A DNA stretch of 64,000 bases, taken from contig NZ_JBIAOU010000021.1 in the NCBI RefSeq assembly GCF_042879035.1, positions 1-64,000 on the forward strand, in the 5' to 3' direction. Both the position numbers and the translations under genes were made by a program. Below, piece by piece: positions 34,919-43,855 of this stretch. The DNA comes from Rhodococcus_G sp042879035 (lineage in GTDB: Bacteria; Actinomycetota; Actinomycetes; Mycobacteriales; Mycobacteriaceae). How positions within the stretch are numbered: position 1 is the stretch's first letter; each line of letters starts with the position of its first letter. The notes below the pieces were generated by a model. It saw nothing but the letters and a program-made list of their open reading frames with translations, did no database searches and was not told the DNA's origin.

Positions 34919-36727
34919 ATGTCACCCGCCGACGCATTCACCACCGGATCGCGCACCATCACGCCGCCGTCCAAGCCCGCGCCCGCAGACCAGCCCGCGT
35001 GGAACACGCAGAAGAACTCCTCGATGCCGACCTACCGGTACCGGCCCTTCTCGGAAGAGGTCGAGTCGGTGTCGCTGCCCGACCGCACCTGGCCCGACAA
35101 GGTGATCGACCGCGCCCCGCAGTGGTGCGCCGTCGACCTGCGTGACGGCAACCAGGCACTCATCGACCCGATGAGCCCGGCCCGCAAGCGCCGCATGTTC
35201 GACCTGCTGGTCCGGATGGGCTACAAGGAGATCGAGGTCGGTTTCCCGTCCGCCAGCCAGACCGACTTCGACTTCGTCCGCGAGATCATCGAGGACAACG
35301 CGATTCCCGACGACGTCACGATCCAGGTGCTGACGCAGTCGCGTCCCGAGCTGATCACCCGCACGTTCGAGGCCTGCCAGGGCGCGAAGAACGTCATCGT
35401 GCACTTCTACAACTCCACGTCGATCCTGCAGCGCCGGGTGGTGTTCCGCGCCGACCAGGCCGCCATCAAGAAGATCGCGACCGACGCCGCGGCACTGGTG
35501 CTCGAGGAGGCGAAGAAGTACCCCGACACCAACTGGCGCTGGGAGTACTCCCCCGAGTCCTACACGGGCACCGAACTGTCGTACGCCAAGGAAGTGTGTG
35601 ACGCCGTCACCGAGGTCCTCGGCGCGACCCCGGAGAACCCGGTCATCCTGAACTTACCCGCGACCGTCGAGATGGCCACCCCGAACGTGTACGCCGACTC
35701 CATCGAGTGGATGCACCGCAACCTGGCGCGTCGCGACGCGGTGATCCTGTCGCTGCACCCGCACAACGACCGCGGCACCGGTGTCGCGGCGGCGGAGCTG
35801 GGCTACCAGGCCGGCGCCGACCGTATCGAGGGCTGCCTGTTCGGCAACGGCGAGCGCACCGGCAACGTCTGCCTGGTGACGCTGGGCCTGAACATGTTCA
35901 CCCGCGGCGTGGACCCGCAGATCGACTTCTCGAACATCGACGAGATCCGCCGCACGGTCGAGTACTGCAACCAGCTGCCCGTGCACGAGCGGCACCCGTA
36001 CGGCGGCGACCTGGTGTACACCGCGTTCTCCGGCAGCCACCAGGACGCCATCAACAAGGGTCTGGACGACATGAAGGTCTCCGCGGACTCGCAGGACGCG
36101 GACGTCGACGACATCGTCTGGCAGGTGCCGTACCTGCCGATCGACCCGAAGGACGTCGGCCGCACCTACGAGGCCGTCATCCGCGTGAACTCGCAGTCCG
36201 GCAAGGGCGGCGTGGCGTACATCATGAAGGCCGACCACGGTCTGGTGCTGCCGCGCCGCCTGCAGATCGAGTTCTCCCAGTCCGTCCAGAAGATCACCGA
36301 CGGCGAGGGCGGCGAGGTCTCGCCCAAGGAGATGTGGGACGTCTTCCACGAGGAGTACCTGGCACCGGTCAGGCCGCTCGAGCGTATGCGGCAGAAGGTG
36401 ACCGCGTCGGAGGAGGACGGCGGCACGGACTCCATCACCGCCGTGGTGAAGGTGGACGGCAAGGAGCAGGAGGTCTCCGGATCCGGCAACGGCCCGCTCG
36501 CCGCGTTCGTCGACGCCATCGGGACGATCGGGTTCGACGTCCGCGTCCTGGACTACAGCGAGCACGCGATGTCCGCGGGCGACGACGCGCAGGCCGCCGC
36601 CTACGTCGAGTGCGCCGTGACGTCGCCCGACGGCACGAGCAAGGTGGTCTGGGGTGTCGGTATCGCGACGTCCATCACCACCGCTTCGCTGCGCGCGGTC
36701 GTCTCCGCGGTGAACCGGGCCCACTGA
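34919..36727 (+). CDS. leuA: 2-isopropylmalate synthase
   Basis: Committed step of leucine synthesis: condensation of acetyl-CoA with 2-ketoisovalerate. It has 602 residues: a TIM-barrel catalytic domain (DLRDGNQALIDPM metal site near residue 75; HPHNDRGTGVAAAE with metal-binding histidines), linker subdomains, and a C-terminal regulatory domain (about residues 490-602) that binds leucine for feedback inhibition. The repeat insertion known in M. tuberculosis LeuA is absent. ATG at 34919 after the attenuator. Followed by a 24-base-pair terminator. Confidence 0.97.
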   Translation: MSPADAFTTGSRTITPPSKPAPADQPAWNTQKNSSMPTYRYRPFSEEVESVSLPDRTWPDKVIDRAPQWCAVDLRDGNQALIDPMSPARKRRMFDLLVRMGYKEIEVGFPSASQTDFDFVREIIEDNAIPDDVTIQVLTQSRPELITRTFEACQGAKNVIVHFYNSTSILQRRVVFRADQAAIKKIATDAAALVLEEAKKYPDTNWRWEYSPESYTGTELSYAKEVCDAVTEVLGATPENPVILNLPATVEMATPNVYADSIEWMHRNLARRDAVILSLHPHNDRGTGVAAAELGYQAGADRIEGCLFGNGERTGNVCLVTLGLNMFTRGVDPQIDFSNIDEIRRTVEYCNQLPVHERHPYGGDLVYTAFSGSHQDAINKGLDDMKVSADSQDADVDDIVWQVPYLPIDPKDVGRTYEAVIRVNSQSGKGGVAYIMKADHGLVLPRRLQIEFSQSVQKITDGEGGEVSPKEMWDVFHEEYLAPVRPLERMRQKVTASEEDGGTDSITAVVKVDGKEQEVSGSGNGPLAAFVDAIGTIGFDVRVLDYSEHAMSAGDDAQAAAYVECAVTSPDGTSKVVWGVGIATSITTASLRAVVSAVNRAH

Positions 36728-36742
36728 CAACACCCCGACACG

Positions 36743-36795
36743 CGGCTGAAGGGGCCCTTTGTTCGGTTGATCCGAACAAAGGGCCCCTTCAGCCG
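36743..36795. terminator. leuA terminator, 24-bp perfect palindrome
   Basis: Arms 36743-36766 and 36772-36795 pair without mismatch around a TTGAT loop. It lies between convergent leuA and the SHOCT gene. The core GAAGGGGCCCTTTGTTCG is closely related to the palindrome at 54804-54852. Confidence 0.92.
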
Positions 36796-36845
36796 TGGAC
36801 GGGGAGATACCCCGTAGCCGGGTGCCGCGTCAGCCCCGCAGGCGG

Positions 36846-37193
36846 TCAGCCCAGCAGTTTGGCCTTGGCGGCTGCGAACTCGTCGTCGCTGAGCACACCG
36901 GCCTGGTGCAGTTCACTGAGCTGCTTGAGCTTGGCGATCATGTCGTCCTCGGGCGGCGCCGCCGCCTGCTGGGCGGCCGCCTGCTGTGCCGCCGCCTGCT
37001 GGGCGTACTGCTGCTGTTCGTACTCCTGCTCCGCCTGTTGCTGATCGGCGTAGGCCTGCTTCTCCTGGTACTTGCGCTGGGACCGGCGGTCCATCGCATT
37101 GGTCGTCGCCCGGGCGGTACCCGCCACCACCGCGGTGCGCGCGACGGTGCCGAGCAGCCCGGGACGACCCACTCGTCCTGCCCTGAAAACCAT
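36846..37193 (-). CDS. SHOCT-domain protein with Gln/Ala-rich linker
   Basis: Protein of 115 residues: a short N-terminal basic/hydrophobic segment, a glutamine-alanine repeat linker (about residues 45-80, probable coiled coil or disordered), and a C-terminal SHOCT motif (LKQLSELHQAGVLSDDEFAA). SHOCT modules are short helical oligomerisation elements at protein ends. It lies 25 bases after the DUF6325 gene on the same strand. Function unknown. Confidence 0.85.
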   Translation of the reverse strand: MVFRAGRVGRPGLLGTVARTAVVAGTARATTNAMDRRSQRKYQEKQAYADQQQAEQEYEQQQYAQQAAAQQAAAQQAAAPPEDDMIAKLKQLSELHQAGVLSDDEFAAAKAKLLG

Positions 37194-37217
37194 GATCTCT
37201 TCCCTTCCCTGGAACGC

Positions 37218-37643
37218 CTAGAACGCGGCCTGGACCGCCGCGACCACCACCTCGTGAGGAATCTGCACGTGCAGGGCAACTTCGCCGCCGGCCGCCCGTG
37301 CACTGGTCGTGAACTTCCGAGCCCACGTCTGCTCGTACACGATGATCGCCGCCGAACTGCCCGGCTCCAGCGTCTCCCGGATCACGTCGAGGTCCTCGTC
37401 ACTGATCAGCGCCTTGGCCTCGATGGACAGCACCGCCAGCCCCACGTCGTCGAGGTCCTCGTCGACGTCGATCTGCGTGATGTTGCCCGCCTCGTCCTTG
37501 GCGATGTACACGAGGTCGAGCAGCGTGACGTAGCCACGCGCCACCACCTCCTGTAGCGCTTCGACGGTCTCGGTGTTGACCGTGGCGCCGGGAAACGCCA
37601 ATACGACCAATTCGACCGGACCGATGTCCACCGTCTCATCCAT
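37218..37643 (-). CDS. DUF6325-family protein
   Basis: Protein of 141 residues beginning IGPVELVVLAFPG and containing GYVTLLDLVYIAKDEAG and LEPGSSAAIIVYEQTWA, which mark the DUF6325 family (related to DUF1269-type stress proteins). Soluble, mixed alpha/beta. No enzymatic motif. ATG at 37643 is chosen. It is first of an apparent two-gene operon with the SHOCT protein and divergent from the membrane PLDc_N-SHOCT gene. A SigF/SigB-like promoter lies upstream. Confidence 0.8.
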   Translation of the reverse strand: MDETVDIGPVELVVLAFPGATVNTETVEALQEVVARGYVTLLDLVYIAKDEAGNITQIDVDEDLDDVGLAVLSIEAKALISDEDLDVIRETLEPGSSAAIIVYEQTWARKFTTSARAAGGEVALHVQIPHEVVVAAVQAAF

Positions 37644-37678
37644 GGCGACCAGGCTCGTCGTCGCCGCTGCTCCGCACA

Positions 37679-37704
37679 TCACCCGACACGGATGAGGCGC
37701 AACC
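37679..37704 (-). promoter_or_regulatory. Candidate stress-sigma promoter upstream of the DUF6325 gene
   Basis: Minus strand GGTTG (37704-37700), a 15-base spacer and GGGTGA (37684-37679), 36 bases before the start codon. The layout and bases are nearly the same as the element ahead of dps. Confidence 0.4.
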
Positions 37705-37764
37705 ACCCCACGAACGGGAATCCTCGACTGCACAACGATTCATCTCTGGGAATGGAGCACTACT

Positions 37765-38142
37765 GTGGACACGTTCTGGGACTTCCTGTGGCTGGTTCTC
37801 GTCACGTTCGCCTTCGTGGCCTACCTGATGCTGCTCTTCTCGATCATTGGTGACCTCTTCCGCGACCACAAGACCTCGGGCTGGTTGAAGGCGGTCTGGG
37901 TGTTCTTCCTGATCTTCGTGCCATTCCTGACAGCGCTGATCTACCTGATCGCGCGCGGCGACGGCATGACCAAGCGATCCATCGCGGCGGCGGAGCAGTA
38001 CAAGTCCGATCAGGACCATTACATCAGGTCGGTCGCGGGCAAGTCTCCTGCCGACCAGATCGCCGATGCGAAGGCACTGCTCGACTCCGGCACGATCACC
38101 GAGGCCGAGTTCGCATCGCTCAAGGCCAAGGCGCTCGGCTGA
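37765..38142 (+). CDS. PLDc_N-type membrane protein with C-terminal SHOCT domain
   Basis: Protein of 125 residues with two membrane helices (LWLVLVTFAFVAYLMLLF and WVFFLIFVPFLTALIYLI) that match the phospholipase D-nuclease N-terminal region, without any nuclease domain. A cytoplasmic helix and a SHOCT motif (AKALLDSGTITEAEFASLKA) follow. It may recruit or oligomerise with the SHOCT protein at 36846 through like domains, which is inference. GTG start with GGAG upstream; terminator follows. Confidence 0.85.
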   Translation: MDTFWDFLWLVLVTFAFVAYLMLLFSIIGDLFRDHKTSGWLKAVWVFFLIFVPFLTALIYLIARGDGMTKRSIAAAEQYKSDQDHYIRSVAGKSPADQIADAKALLDSGTITEAEFASLKAKALG

Positions 38143-38161
38143 CGAGAGCCGCTGTCGCCCC

Positions 38162-38199
38162 GACCGCTCCGGGAATCCGCCAGTGTTCCCGGAGCGGTC
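38162..38199. terminator. Terminator after the PLDc_N-SHOCT gene
   Basis: Perfect 14-base arms (38162-38175 and 38186-38199), ten-base loop, between convergent genes. Confidence 0.88.
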
Positions 38200-38243
38200 T
38201 CGTTCTAGCGCCGCGCCCGTGTATGCGACAAACTGCGCACAGC

Positions 38244-39140
38244 TCAGTCGACCGCGACCGCCCTGCCCTGCGCCCGCATCGCCGCCAGGACGGCGGCGAC
38301 CGCCGGACGCTCCACGGCGGCGGGCCGCGTCGCCAGTTCGTAGATCCGCGCGGCGCGCACTCCGGTGAGCCGTTTGCTCACCACGCTGTGATGGGTGGGT
38401 ACGTACCGCGGCATGAGCGCGACGCCGATGCCGGCATGCACGAGATTCTCGATGACCCGGAAGTCGTTGATCCGCTGGACAACTCGCGGCTGCATGCCGG
38501 TCGCCGCCGCAACGGACTGCAGGACGTCGTCGACGGGGAAGCCGCCGCGGACGCTGATCCAGTTCTCGTCGGCCAGGTCGACGAGTTCGACGTGCGGCCG
38601 GTCGGCGAGAGGATGGCCAGGGGGGAGCACGAGGTCGATCGGCTCGCGCAGGAACGGCTCGTAGCGGACCCGCGGGGACACCAGGGCCGGGGCACGTTCG
38701 TCCCGGTGGGTGACGACCACGTCGAAGTCGGCGAGCAGCCGCGGCACCTCCGACGCGGGCTCGTCGACGTCGTTGGCCTCGACCTCGACACCGAGCTCGG
38801 CGATCGTGGCCAGCACCCCCGGTAGCAGCAGCGCCGCACCCGACGAGAACATGGCCAGCCGTACCCGGCCACGCGGCGAGCCGGCGTAGGACGCCATCTC
38901 GGCGGTGGCACGGTCGAGCGCGGCGAGCACGTCGTCCGCACGCAACACCAGTGCGTGACCGGCGTCGGTGAGCCTGAGCCGGCGGCCGTCGGGTTCGAGG
39001 ATCTGCACTCCCGCCTCGCGGGCGAGGATCTTCAACTGTTGGGACACCGCGGACGGGGTCAGTGACAACGCGTCCGCGGCGGCGGCGACCGTGCCGCGGT
39101 CGGCCAGTTCTCGCAGGACCCGCAACCGCTCCACATCCAT
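38244..39140 (-). CDS. LysR-family transcriptional regulator
   Basis: Regulator of 298 residues: N-terminal winged helix (TVAAAADALSLTPSAVSQQL) and a periplasmic-binding-like co-inducer domain from about residue 90. It is divergent from the EamA transporter and probably controls it. Its start codon overlaps a perfect inverted repeat, suggesting autoregulation. On the minus strand TAGAGT lies six bases before the ATG, so the mRNA may be leaderless. Confidence 0.9.
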   Translation of the reverse strand: MDVERLRVLRELADRGTVAAAADALSLTPSAVSQQLKILAREAGVQILEPDGRRLRLTDAGHALVLRADDVLAALDRATAEMASYAGSPRGRVRLAMFSSGAALLLPGVLATIAELGVEVEANDVDEPASEVPRLLADFDVVVTHRDERAPALVSPRVRYEPFLREPIDLVLPPGHPLADRPHVELVDLADENWISVRGGFPVDDVLQSVAAATGMQPRVVQRINDFRVIENLVHAGIGVALMPRYVPTHHSVVSKRLTGVRAARIYELATRPAAVERPAVAAVLAAMRAQGRAVAVD

Positions 39141-39155
39141 GTAGAAACTCTACAT
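39139..39155. promoter_or_regulatory. Candidate LysR operator
   Basis: ATGTAGA-aac-TCTACAT, a perfect 7-base inverted repeat covering the first base of the lysR start codon and its probable -10 region, in the lysR-eamA intergenic region. Confidence 0.6.
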
Positions 39156-39212
39156 CAATGATCCACTAATATTCGATTGTCCTGATTGTTTTCGGGAGTC
39201 ACGATTGCTCCC

Positions 39213-40166
39213 GTGACCACACGTGACCGCCTGACCGGAATCGCCGTCGCGCTGCTGTGGGGCATGAACTTCCTGGCCATCCGGACCGGGCTCGACCACT
39301 TCCCCCCGTACTTCTTCGCGGCGCTGCGTTTCCTCGTCATCGCGATCCCCGTGGTGATCTTCGTCCCCCGACCGCAGGTACCCGTGCGCTGGCTGCTTCT
39401 GTACGGCGTCGGCTTCGGGGTGCTGCAGTTCACGTTCCTGTACTGGGCGATGAACACCGGCATGCCGACCGGCCTGGCGTCGCTGGTGCAGCAGTCGTCG
39501 GCGCCGATGACGGTCGTGCTCGGCGCGGTGCTGCTGCGGGAGCGGGTCGGCACCAGACAGATCACCGGAATCGTCGTCGCGGTCGTCGGCATGGTCGCAA
39601 TCGGCTGGGACCGGTTCGCGCACGCGAGCCTGCTCCCGCTGCTGCTCACGCTCTGTGGCGCGTTCGGGTGGGCGCTGGGCAACATCGGCAGCCGCCAGGC
39701 CAGGTCCGACTCGCCGATGCGGTTGATGCTGTGGATGACGGTGATCCCCCCACTGCCGATGCTCGCGCTCTCCGCGGCGGTCGAGGGCCCGACCGCGGGG
39801 TGGTCGGCGCTCGGATCGTCGTTCGCCCCTGAAGGATGGCCGGCACTGGCCGGACTCGCGTACATCGTGCTGCTCGGCACCATCGTCGGGTCGGGACTGT
39901 GGACCATGCTGATGAGCCGCTACCCGGCATCGACGGTGGCCCCGTTCTCGCTGTTGGTGCCCGTGGTCGGGATCGGATCGTCGTGGCTCGTGCTCGGGGA
40001 ACGCCCGACCGCGTTGGCGCTGGCCGGTGGGGTCCTGGTGGTCGGCGGCTGCCTGTTCGGGATCACCCGGCGCCGGACCCCCGCAGGAATCGGAGAGCCA
40101 TCGGCCGGGCCGGCCCCCGAGGCGGCGACTGTGGCACTGGCCACCCCCGAACCCGCGCGCACCTGA
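39213..40166 (+). CDS. EamA-family (DMT) transporter
   Basis: Membrane transporter of 317 residues with ten hydrophobic helices in two EamA repeats, as in RhaT/YdcZ-type amino-acid or metabolite exporters. Conserved family segments: ALLWGMNFLAIRTGL at the N-terminus and LGERPTALALAGGVLVVGG near the end. A tail of about 35 residues follows the last helix. GTG at 39213 is the probable start. Divergently paired with a LysR regulator; the exported compound is unknown. Confidence 0.88.
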   Translation: MTTRDRLTGIAVALLWGMNFLAIRTGLDHFPPYFFAALRFLVIAIPVVIFVPRPQVPVRWLLLYGVGFGVLQFTFLYWAMNTGMPTGLASLVQQSSAPMTVVLGAVLLRERVGTRQITGIVVAVVGMVAIGWDRFAHASLLPLLLTLCGAFGWALGNIGSRQARSDSPMRLMLWMTVIPPLPMLALSAAVEGPTAGWSALGSSFAPEGWPALAGLAYIVLLGTIVGSGLWTMLMSRYPASTVAPFSLLVPVVGIGSSWLVLGERPTALALAGGVLVVGGCLFGITRRRTPAGIGEPSAGPAPEAATVALATPEPART

Positions 40167-40196
40167 CCCGGCGTGCGGGTGTGGAAAACTGCGCGA

Positions 40197-41453
40197 GTGG
40201 CTACCAGCACTCGATTCTCCGCCCGGGGCCGGCTCGCGCTGCGCATTGCCGCGCTGGCCTCCTGGGCCTCGCAGAAAGCCGGCCGCGGCAAGGGCTCGAT
40301 GATCGGCGGGCTGATCGCACTCAAGGTCGACCCGACCCTGATGACCCAACTCGGCCGCGGCAAGCGGACCGTCCTGGTCACCGGCACGAACGGCAAGTCC
40401 ACCACGACCCGGATGACGGCGGCCGCGCTCGCGACCATCGGCACCGTCGCGACCCAGGCGGACGGCGCGAACATGGACGCGGGCATCGTCGCCGCACTGA
40501 GCGTCGGCATCGATGCCGACCTCGCGGCGATCGAGGTGGACGAGCTGCACACCCCGCACGTCTCCGACGCCCTCGAGCCCGCCGCGATCGTGCTGCTCAA
40601 CCTCAGCCGCGACCAGCTGGACCGGGTCGGCGAGATCAACATGATCGAGCGCAGGCTCCGCGCCGGCCTCGCCGCCCACCCGAACGCGGTGGTGATCGCG
40701 AACTGCGACGACGTGCTCGTCACGTCCGCCGCGTACGACAACCCGAACGTGGTCTGGGTCGCGGCCGGATCCGGGTGGGCGAACGACGCCACCAGCTGCC
40801 CCCGCAGCGGCGAACCGATCGTCTGGGACACCGACGGCAACTGGCGCAGCACCGGAACCGATTTCGCGCGCCCCGCGCCGGACTGGTGGCTCGACGACGA
40901 GAACCTCCACGGCCCCGACGGCCTGGTCGTCCCGATGACGCTGACGCTGCCGGGCCGGGCCAACCGGGGCAACGCGGCGCAGGCGGTCGCCGCCGCGGTC
41001 GCGCTCGGCGCGGACCCGAAGGCGGCGGTCGCGGCGGCAGCCGCCGTGCACGAGGTCGCCGGCCGGTACGCCGCCGTCCAGGTCGGCCCGCACTCGCTGC
41101 GGATGCTGCTCGCCAAGAACCCCGCCGGGTGGCAGGAGGCACTGTCGATGATCGATCCCACCGTGGACGGTCTCGTCATCGCAGTGAACGGGCAGGTGCC
41201 CGACGGCGAGGACCTGTCCTGGCTGTGGGACGTGCGCTTCGAGCACTTCGAAGGCGTCAAGGTCGTCGCCTCCGGCGAACGCGCGACCGACCTCGCGGTC
41301 CGGCTGACGTATGCCGGCGTCGAGCACTCCCTGGAACCGGATCCGTTGCTCGCCATCGCGTCCTGCCCCGCAGGTCGCGTCGAGGTGCTTGCCAACTACA
41401 CCGCGTTCCGGGACCTGAACACCGCCGTCGCCAAGGGGGCCGAGCATGTCTGA
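40197..41453 (+). CDS. murT: Lipid II isoglutaminyl synthase, Mur-ligase subunit MurT
   Basis: With GatD it amidates the D-glutamate of lipid II, using ATP and glutamine. It has 418 residues with the Mur ligase P-loop VTGTNGKSTTTRM, the central LNLSRDQLDRVGE, and a C-terminal DUF1727 domain. The usual MurT zinc-ribbon cysteines are reduced: ATSCPRSGEP retains one cysteine where other MurT proteins have four. The start GTG at 40197 has no clear ribosome site. The stop lies inside the gatD start, so the two are co-translated. Confidence 0.93.
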   Translation: MATSTRFSARGRLALRIAALASWASQKAGRGKGSMIGGLIALKVDPTLMTQLGRGKRTVLVTGTNGKSTTTRMTAAALATIGTVATQADGANMDAGIVAALSVGIDADLAAIEVDELHTPHVSDALEPAAIVLLNLSRDQLDRVGEINMIERRLRAGLAAHPNAVVIANCDDVLVTSAAYDNPNVVWVAAGSGWANDATSCPRSGEPIVWDTDGNWRSTGTDFARPAPDWWLDDENLHGPDGLVVPMTLTLPGRANRGNAAQAVAAAVALGADPKAAVAAAAAVHEVAGRYAAVQVGPHSLRMLLAKNPAGWQEALSMIDPTVDGLVIAVNGQVPDGEDLSWLWDVRFEHFEGVKVVASGERATDLAVRLTYAGVEHSLEPDPLLAIASCPAGRVEVLANYTAFRDLNTAVAKGAEHV

Positions 41454-42162
41454 GTCGACCGTGCGGATCGGGCTGGTGCTCCCCGACGTCATGGGCACCT
41501 ACGGTGACGGCGGCAACGCGCTGATCCTGCGGCAGCGGCTGCGGATGCGCGGTATGGACGCCGAGATCGTGGAGATCACCCTGTCCGACCCGGTTCCGAA
41601 CTCCCTCGACGTGTACACCCTCGGCGGTGCGGAGGATTCGGCGCAGCGCCTGGCCACCCGGCACCTGCAGCGGTATCCGGGCCTGCAGCAGGCCGCCGAG
41701 CGCGGCGCCCCGGTGCTGGCCATCTGCGCCGCGATCCAGGTGCTCGGCCACTGGTACGAGACGTCGGCGGGTGAACGGGTGGACGGTGTGTCCCTGCTCG
41801 ACGTCACCACGTCCCCGCAGGTCACGCGGTCGATCGGGGAGGTGATCACCCGACCCCTCGTCGAGGGTCTGAGTCAGCCGCTGACCGGATTCGAGAACCA
41901 CCGCGGCGGAACCGCACTCGGCCCGGACGCGCGCCCGCTCGCGACGGTCACCCACGGCGTCGGCAACGGTGTCGGGGACGGGTACGAGGGTGTCGTGCAG
42001 GGCTCGGTGATCAGCACCTACATGCACGGACCCGCACTTGCCCGCAACCCCGAACTGGCGGACCTGCTGCTGGCGCGGGCACTGGGCGTCGACTCCCTCG
42101 AACCGCTGGACCTGCCGGAGGTGGACCGACTGCGCCGGGAGCGGCTCGCGGCCGGTCGCTGA
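41446..42162 (+). CDS. gatD: Lipid II isoglutaminyl synthase, glutamine amidotransferase subunit GatD
   Basis: Class I glutaminase subunit of 238 residues that releases ammonia for MurT. The catalytic cysteine is in LAICAAIQVLG, with a His in STYMHGPALARNP; as in other CobQ-like GATases a catalytic Glu is replaced. Conserved FENHRGGT is present. ATG at 41446 overlaps the end of murT by eight bases. Equivalent to Rv3713. The 229 bases that follow hold no recognisable gene. Confidence 0.94.
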   Translation: MSESTVRIGLVLPDVMGTYGDGGNALILRQRLRMRGMDAEIVEITLSDPVPNSLDVYTLGGAEDSAQRLATRHLQRYPGLQQAAERGAPVLAICAAIQVLGHWYETSAGERVDGVSLLDVTTSPQVTRSIGEVITRPLVEGLSQPLTGFENHRGGTALGPDARPLATVTHGVGNGVGDGYEGVVQGSVISTYMHGPALARNPELADLLLARALGVDSLEPLDLPEVDRLRRERLAAGR

Positions 42163-42391
42163 GGGGAGGTACGGACCGCAGATCGTCCGGACCGCGTGAA
42201 ACGGCCCCGAACAGGGGTTCGGCCGAGAACGTAGCGATAAATCGCGTTCCCGGCCGGATCTCTGCTTTTCGAGTTCCTTCGAACCGTTACCGATTCGCTC
42301 TTCCTCGATCCGCATCACTTACGGTACGCCCCGTCGAAACCACTGGCAATATCCCTGACCAGGGAAATCCTGCGGAATTTCGGCGGCGTCC

Positions 42392-43855
42392 TCAGCAGTC
42401 GTCCGGTGCCGGGTCGCCCCGCAGGCGCGCGTCGACCCAGTCGAAGGCGCCCGGGTTTCCGGTGAGTTCACCGATGATGTGTTCGCCCGGGACCTGTCGG
42501 TACACGGTGCTCACGCCCAGAGCACACTGCTCGGCGAACAGGTTCTGCGTGCCGAGCGCCGGGATCCAGAACTCCTGCCCTCCGTTGTAGATGTGGAGCG
42601 GCGCACTCGACGGGCGGTCCGCCATCTTCATCTCCGCGAAAATATCCTGTGCGACAGGGGAACTCAACACCTTTGCGACGTTGGCGAGCGCTTCGACGGG
42701 GATGCCGGGGACACCGGCGAGCGCGAGCGTCATCACGCATCCGTCGCGGAGCCCGGACGTGCCGAGCCGCTCACCGAGGTCGTTCATCAGGGTCAGGATC
42801 TCGGTTCGTTCCCGCGCCACGCCGAGCACCGCCGCCATGAACAGCCCCCCGGCCAGGTTGCCGTTCATGGTGCGTCCGAGCATGTCGTAGTCGGCGGGCA
42901 CTCCGCCGATCGCGGCACCGACGATGTCGTCGGCAAGTTCCGGCGCGTACCCGTCGACCAGCTTGACGGCGCCACTGGTCGCGATCGCCCCACCCGAGTA
43001 ACCCATCATCGCGAGCGCACTCGCGCCGAACTCTGCCGGATACAGGGTGCGCATCCCGCGGATCGTGTCGAGGATCGCGTGCCCGGCCACGAACGGCTCG
43101 CCGTACGCCATCTGCGGGCCCTCGTGGTCGGGGATGAGGACGGCGTAGCCACGTTCCTCGGCCTTCGTCGTGACGGGCCGGATCAGCTCGAACGGATTCG
43201 TCGACGGGGTGATCCCGTGCGCGAGGGTGTGCGAGGGCGTGCAGGCCCGTCCCAGCCCGTTGATCGGGACGTTGTTGACCAGCACCGGACGCGGGCCGGG
43301 ACCGGTCCACGGCGTCGCGGGCACCACCAGCGTCGCGGTCGCGAAGGACGGCGCGCCCTGCGAGTCGGTCGTCTTCACCTTGAACTGCCGCACCTCACGG
43401 ACCGGGCCGCGCAGGAACTGCAGGGCCGCCGGCGTCACGTCGCGGGACTCGATGACCTGACCGTTCGCCATCCCGGGCAGCCCCGGCGGGAACTCGTCGA
43501 AGAACGGCTCCCCCAGCGGGGACGGCAGCACCGCCTGCCACAGCGCATCGAGGTCCGGGTAGGGCGGATTCGGCGCGGGCACGATGGCGTCGACCAGCGG
43601 CGGGAGCACCGACCCCAGCGGGGACCGCGCCACCGACGCCGTGCCCAACGACCCGGTGACGAGTGTCGTGCCGTTCAGCAGCATCCCGTCGGATCCGGTG
43701 CCGTCCGTCAGGGACCCGGTACCGACCGAGCCCTCGCCACCGGCGCTGCCGCTGGACTGAGCCGTGGCCGCCCCGGCGCCGGCGCCGGCGCCGACGGTCA
43801 CCGCGAGCGCGGTGACACACGTTCGAACCCAGATACCCCCGTGCTGGATACGCAT
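42392..43855 (-). CDS. Secretory lipase (LIP family)
   Basis: Exported alpha/beta hydrolase of 487 residues. A signal peptide (TCVTALAVTVGAGAGAGAA) is followed by a Gly/Ser/Thr-rich linker of about 40 residues, then the secretory lipase domain (PF03583-type). The nucleophile elbow is GYSGG, in MMGYSGGAIATSG. Cysteines at RACTPS, DGCVM, EQCALG and the C-terminal DDC probably form disulfides. Related proteins act on triacylglycerols or polyesters. ATG at 43855. Stands alone. Confidence 0.88.
   Translation of the reverse strand: MRIQHGGIWVRTCVTALAVTVGAGAGAGAATAQSSGSAGGEGSVGTGSLTDGTGSDGMLLNGTTLVTGSLGTASVARSPLGSVLPPLVDAIVPAPNPPYPDLDALWQAVLPSPLGEPFFDEFPPGLPGMANGQVIESRDVTPAALQFLRGPVREVRQFKVKTTDSQGAPSFATATLVVPATPWTGPGPRPVLVNNVPINGLGRACTPSHTLAHGITPSTNPFELIRPVTTKAEERGYAVLIPDHEGPQMAYGEPFVAGHAILDTIRGMRTLYPAEFGASALAMMGYSGGAIATSGAVKLVDGYAPELADDIVGAAIGGVPADYDMLGRTMNGNLAGGLFMAAVLGVARERTEILTLMNDLGERLGTSGLRDGCVMTLALAGVPGIPVEALANVAKVLSSPVAQDIFAEMKMADRPSSAPLHIYNGGQEFWIPALGTQNLFAEQCALGVSTVYRQVPGEHIIGELTGNPGAFDWVDARLRGDPAPDDC

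Noticed and set aside
42202..42224. Terminator after gatD
   Set aside because: Only a six-base stem with mismatches beyond it; too weak to call.
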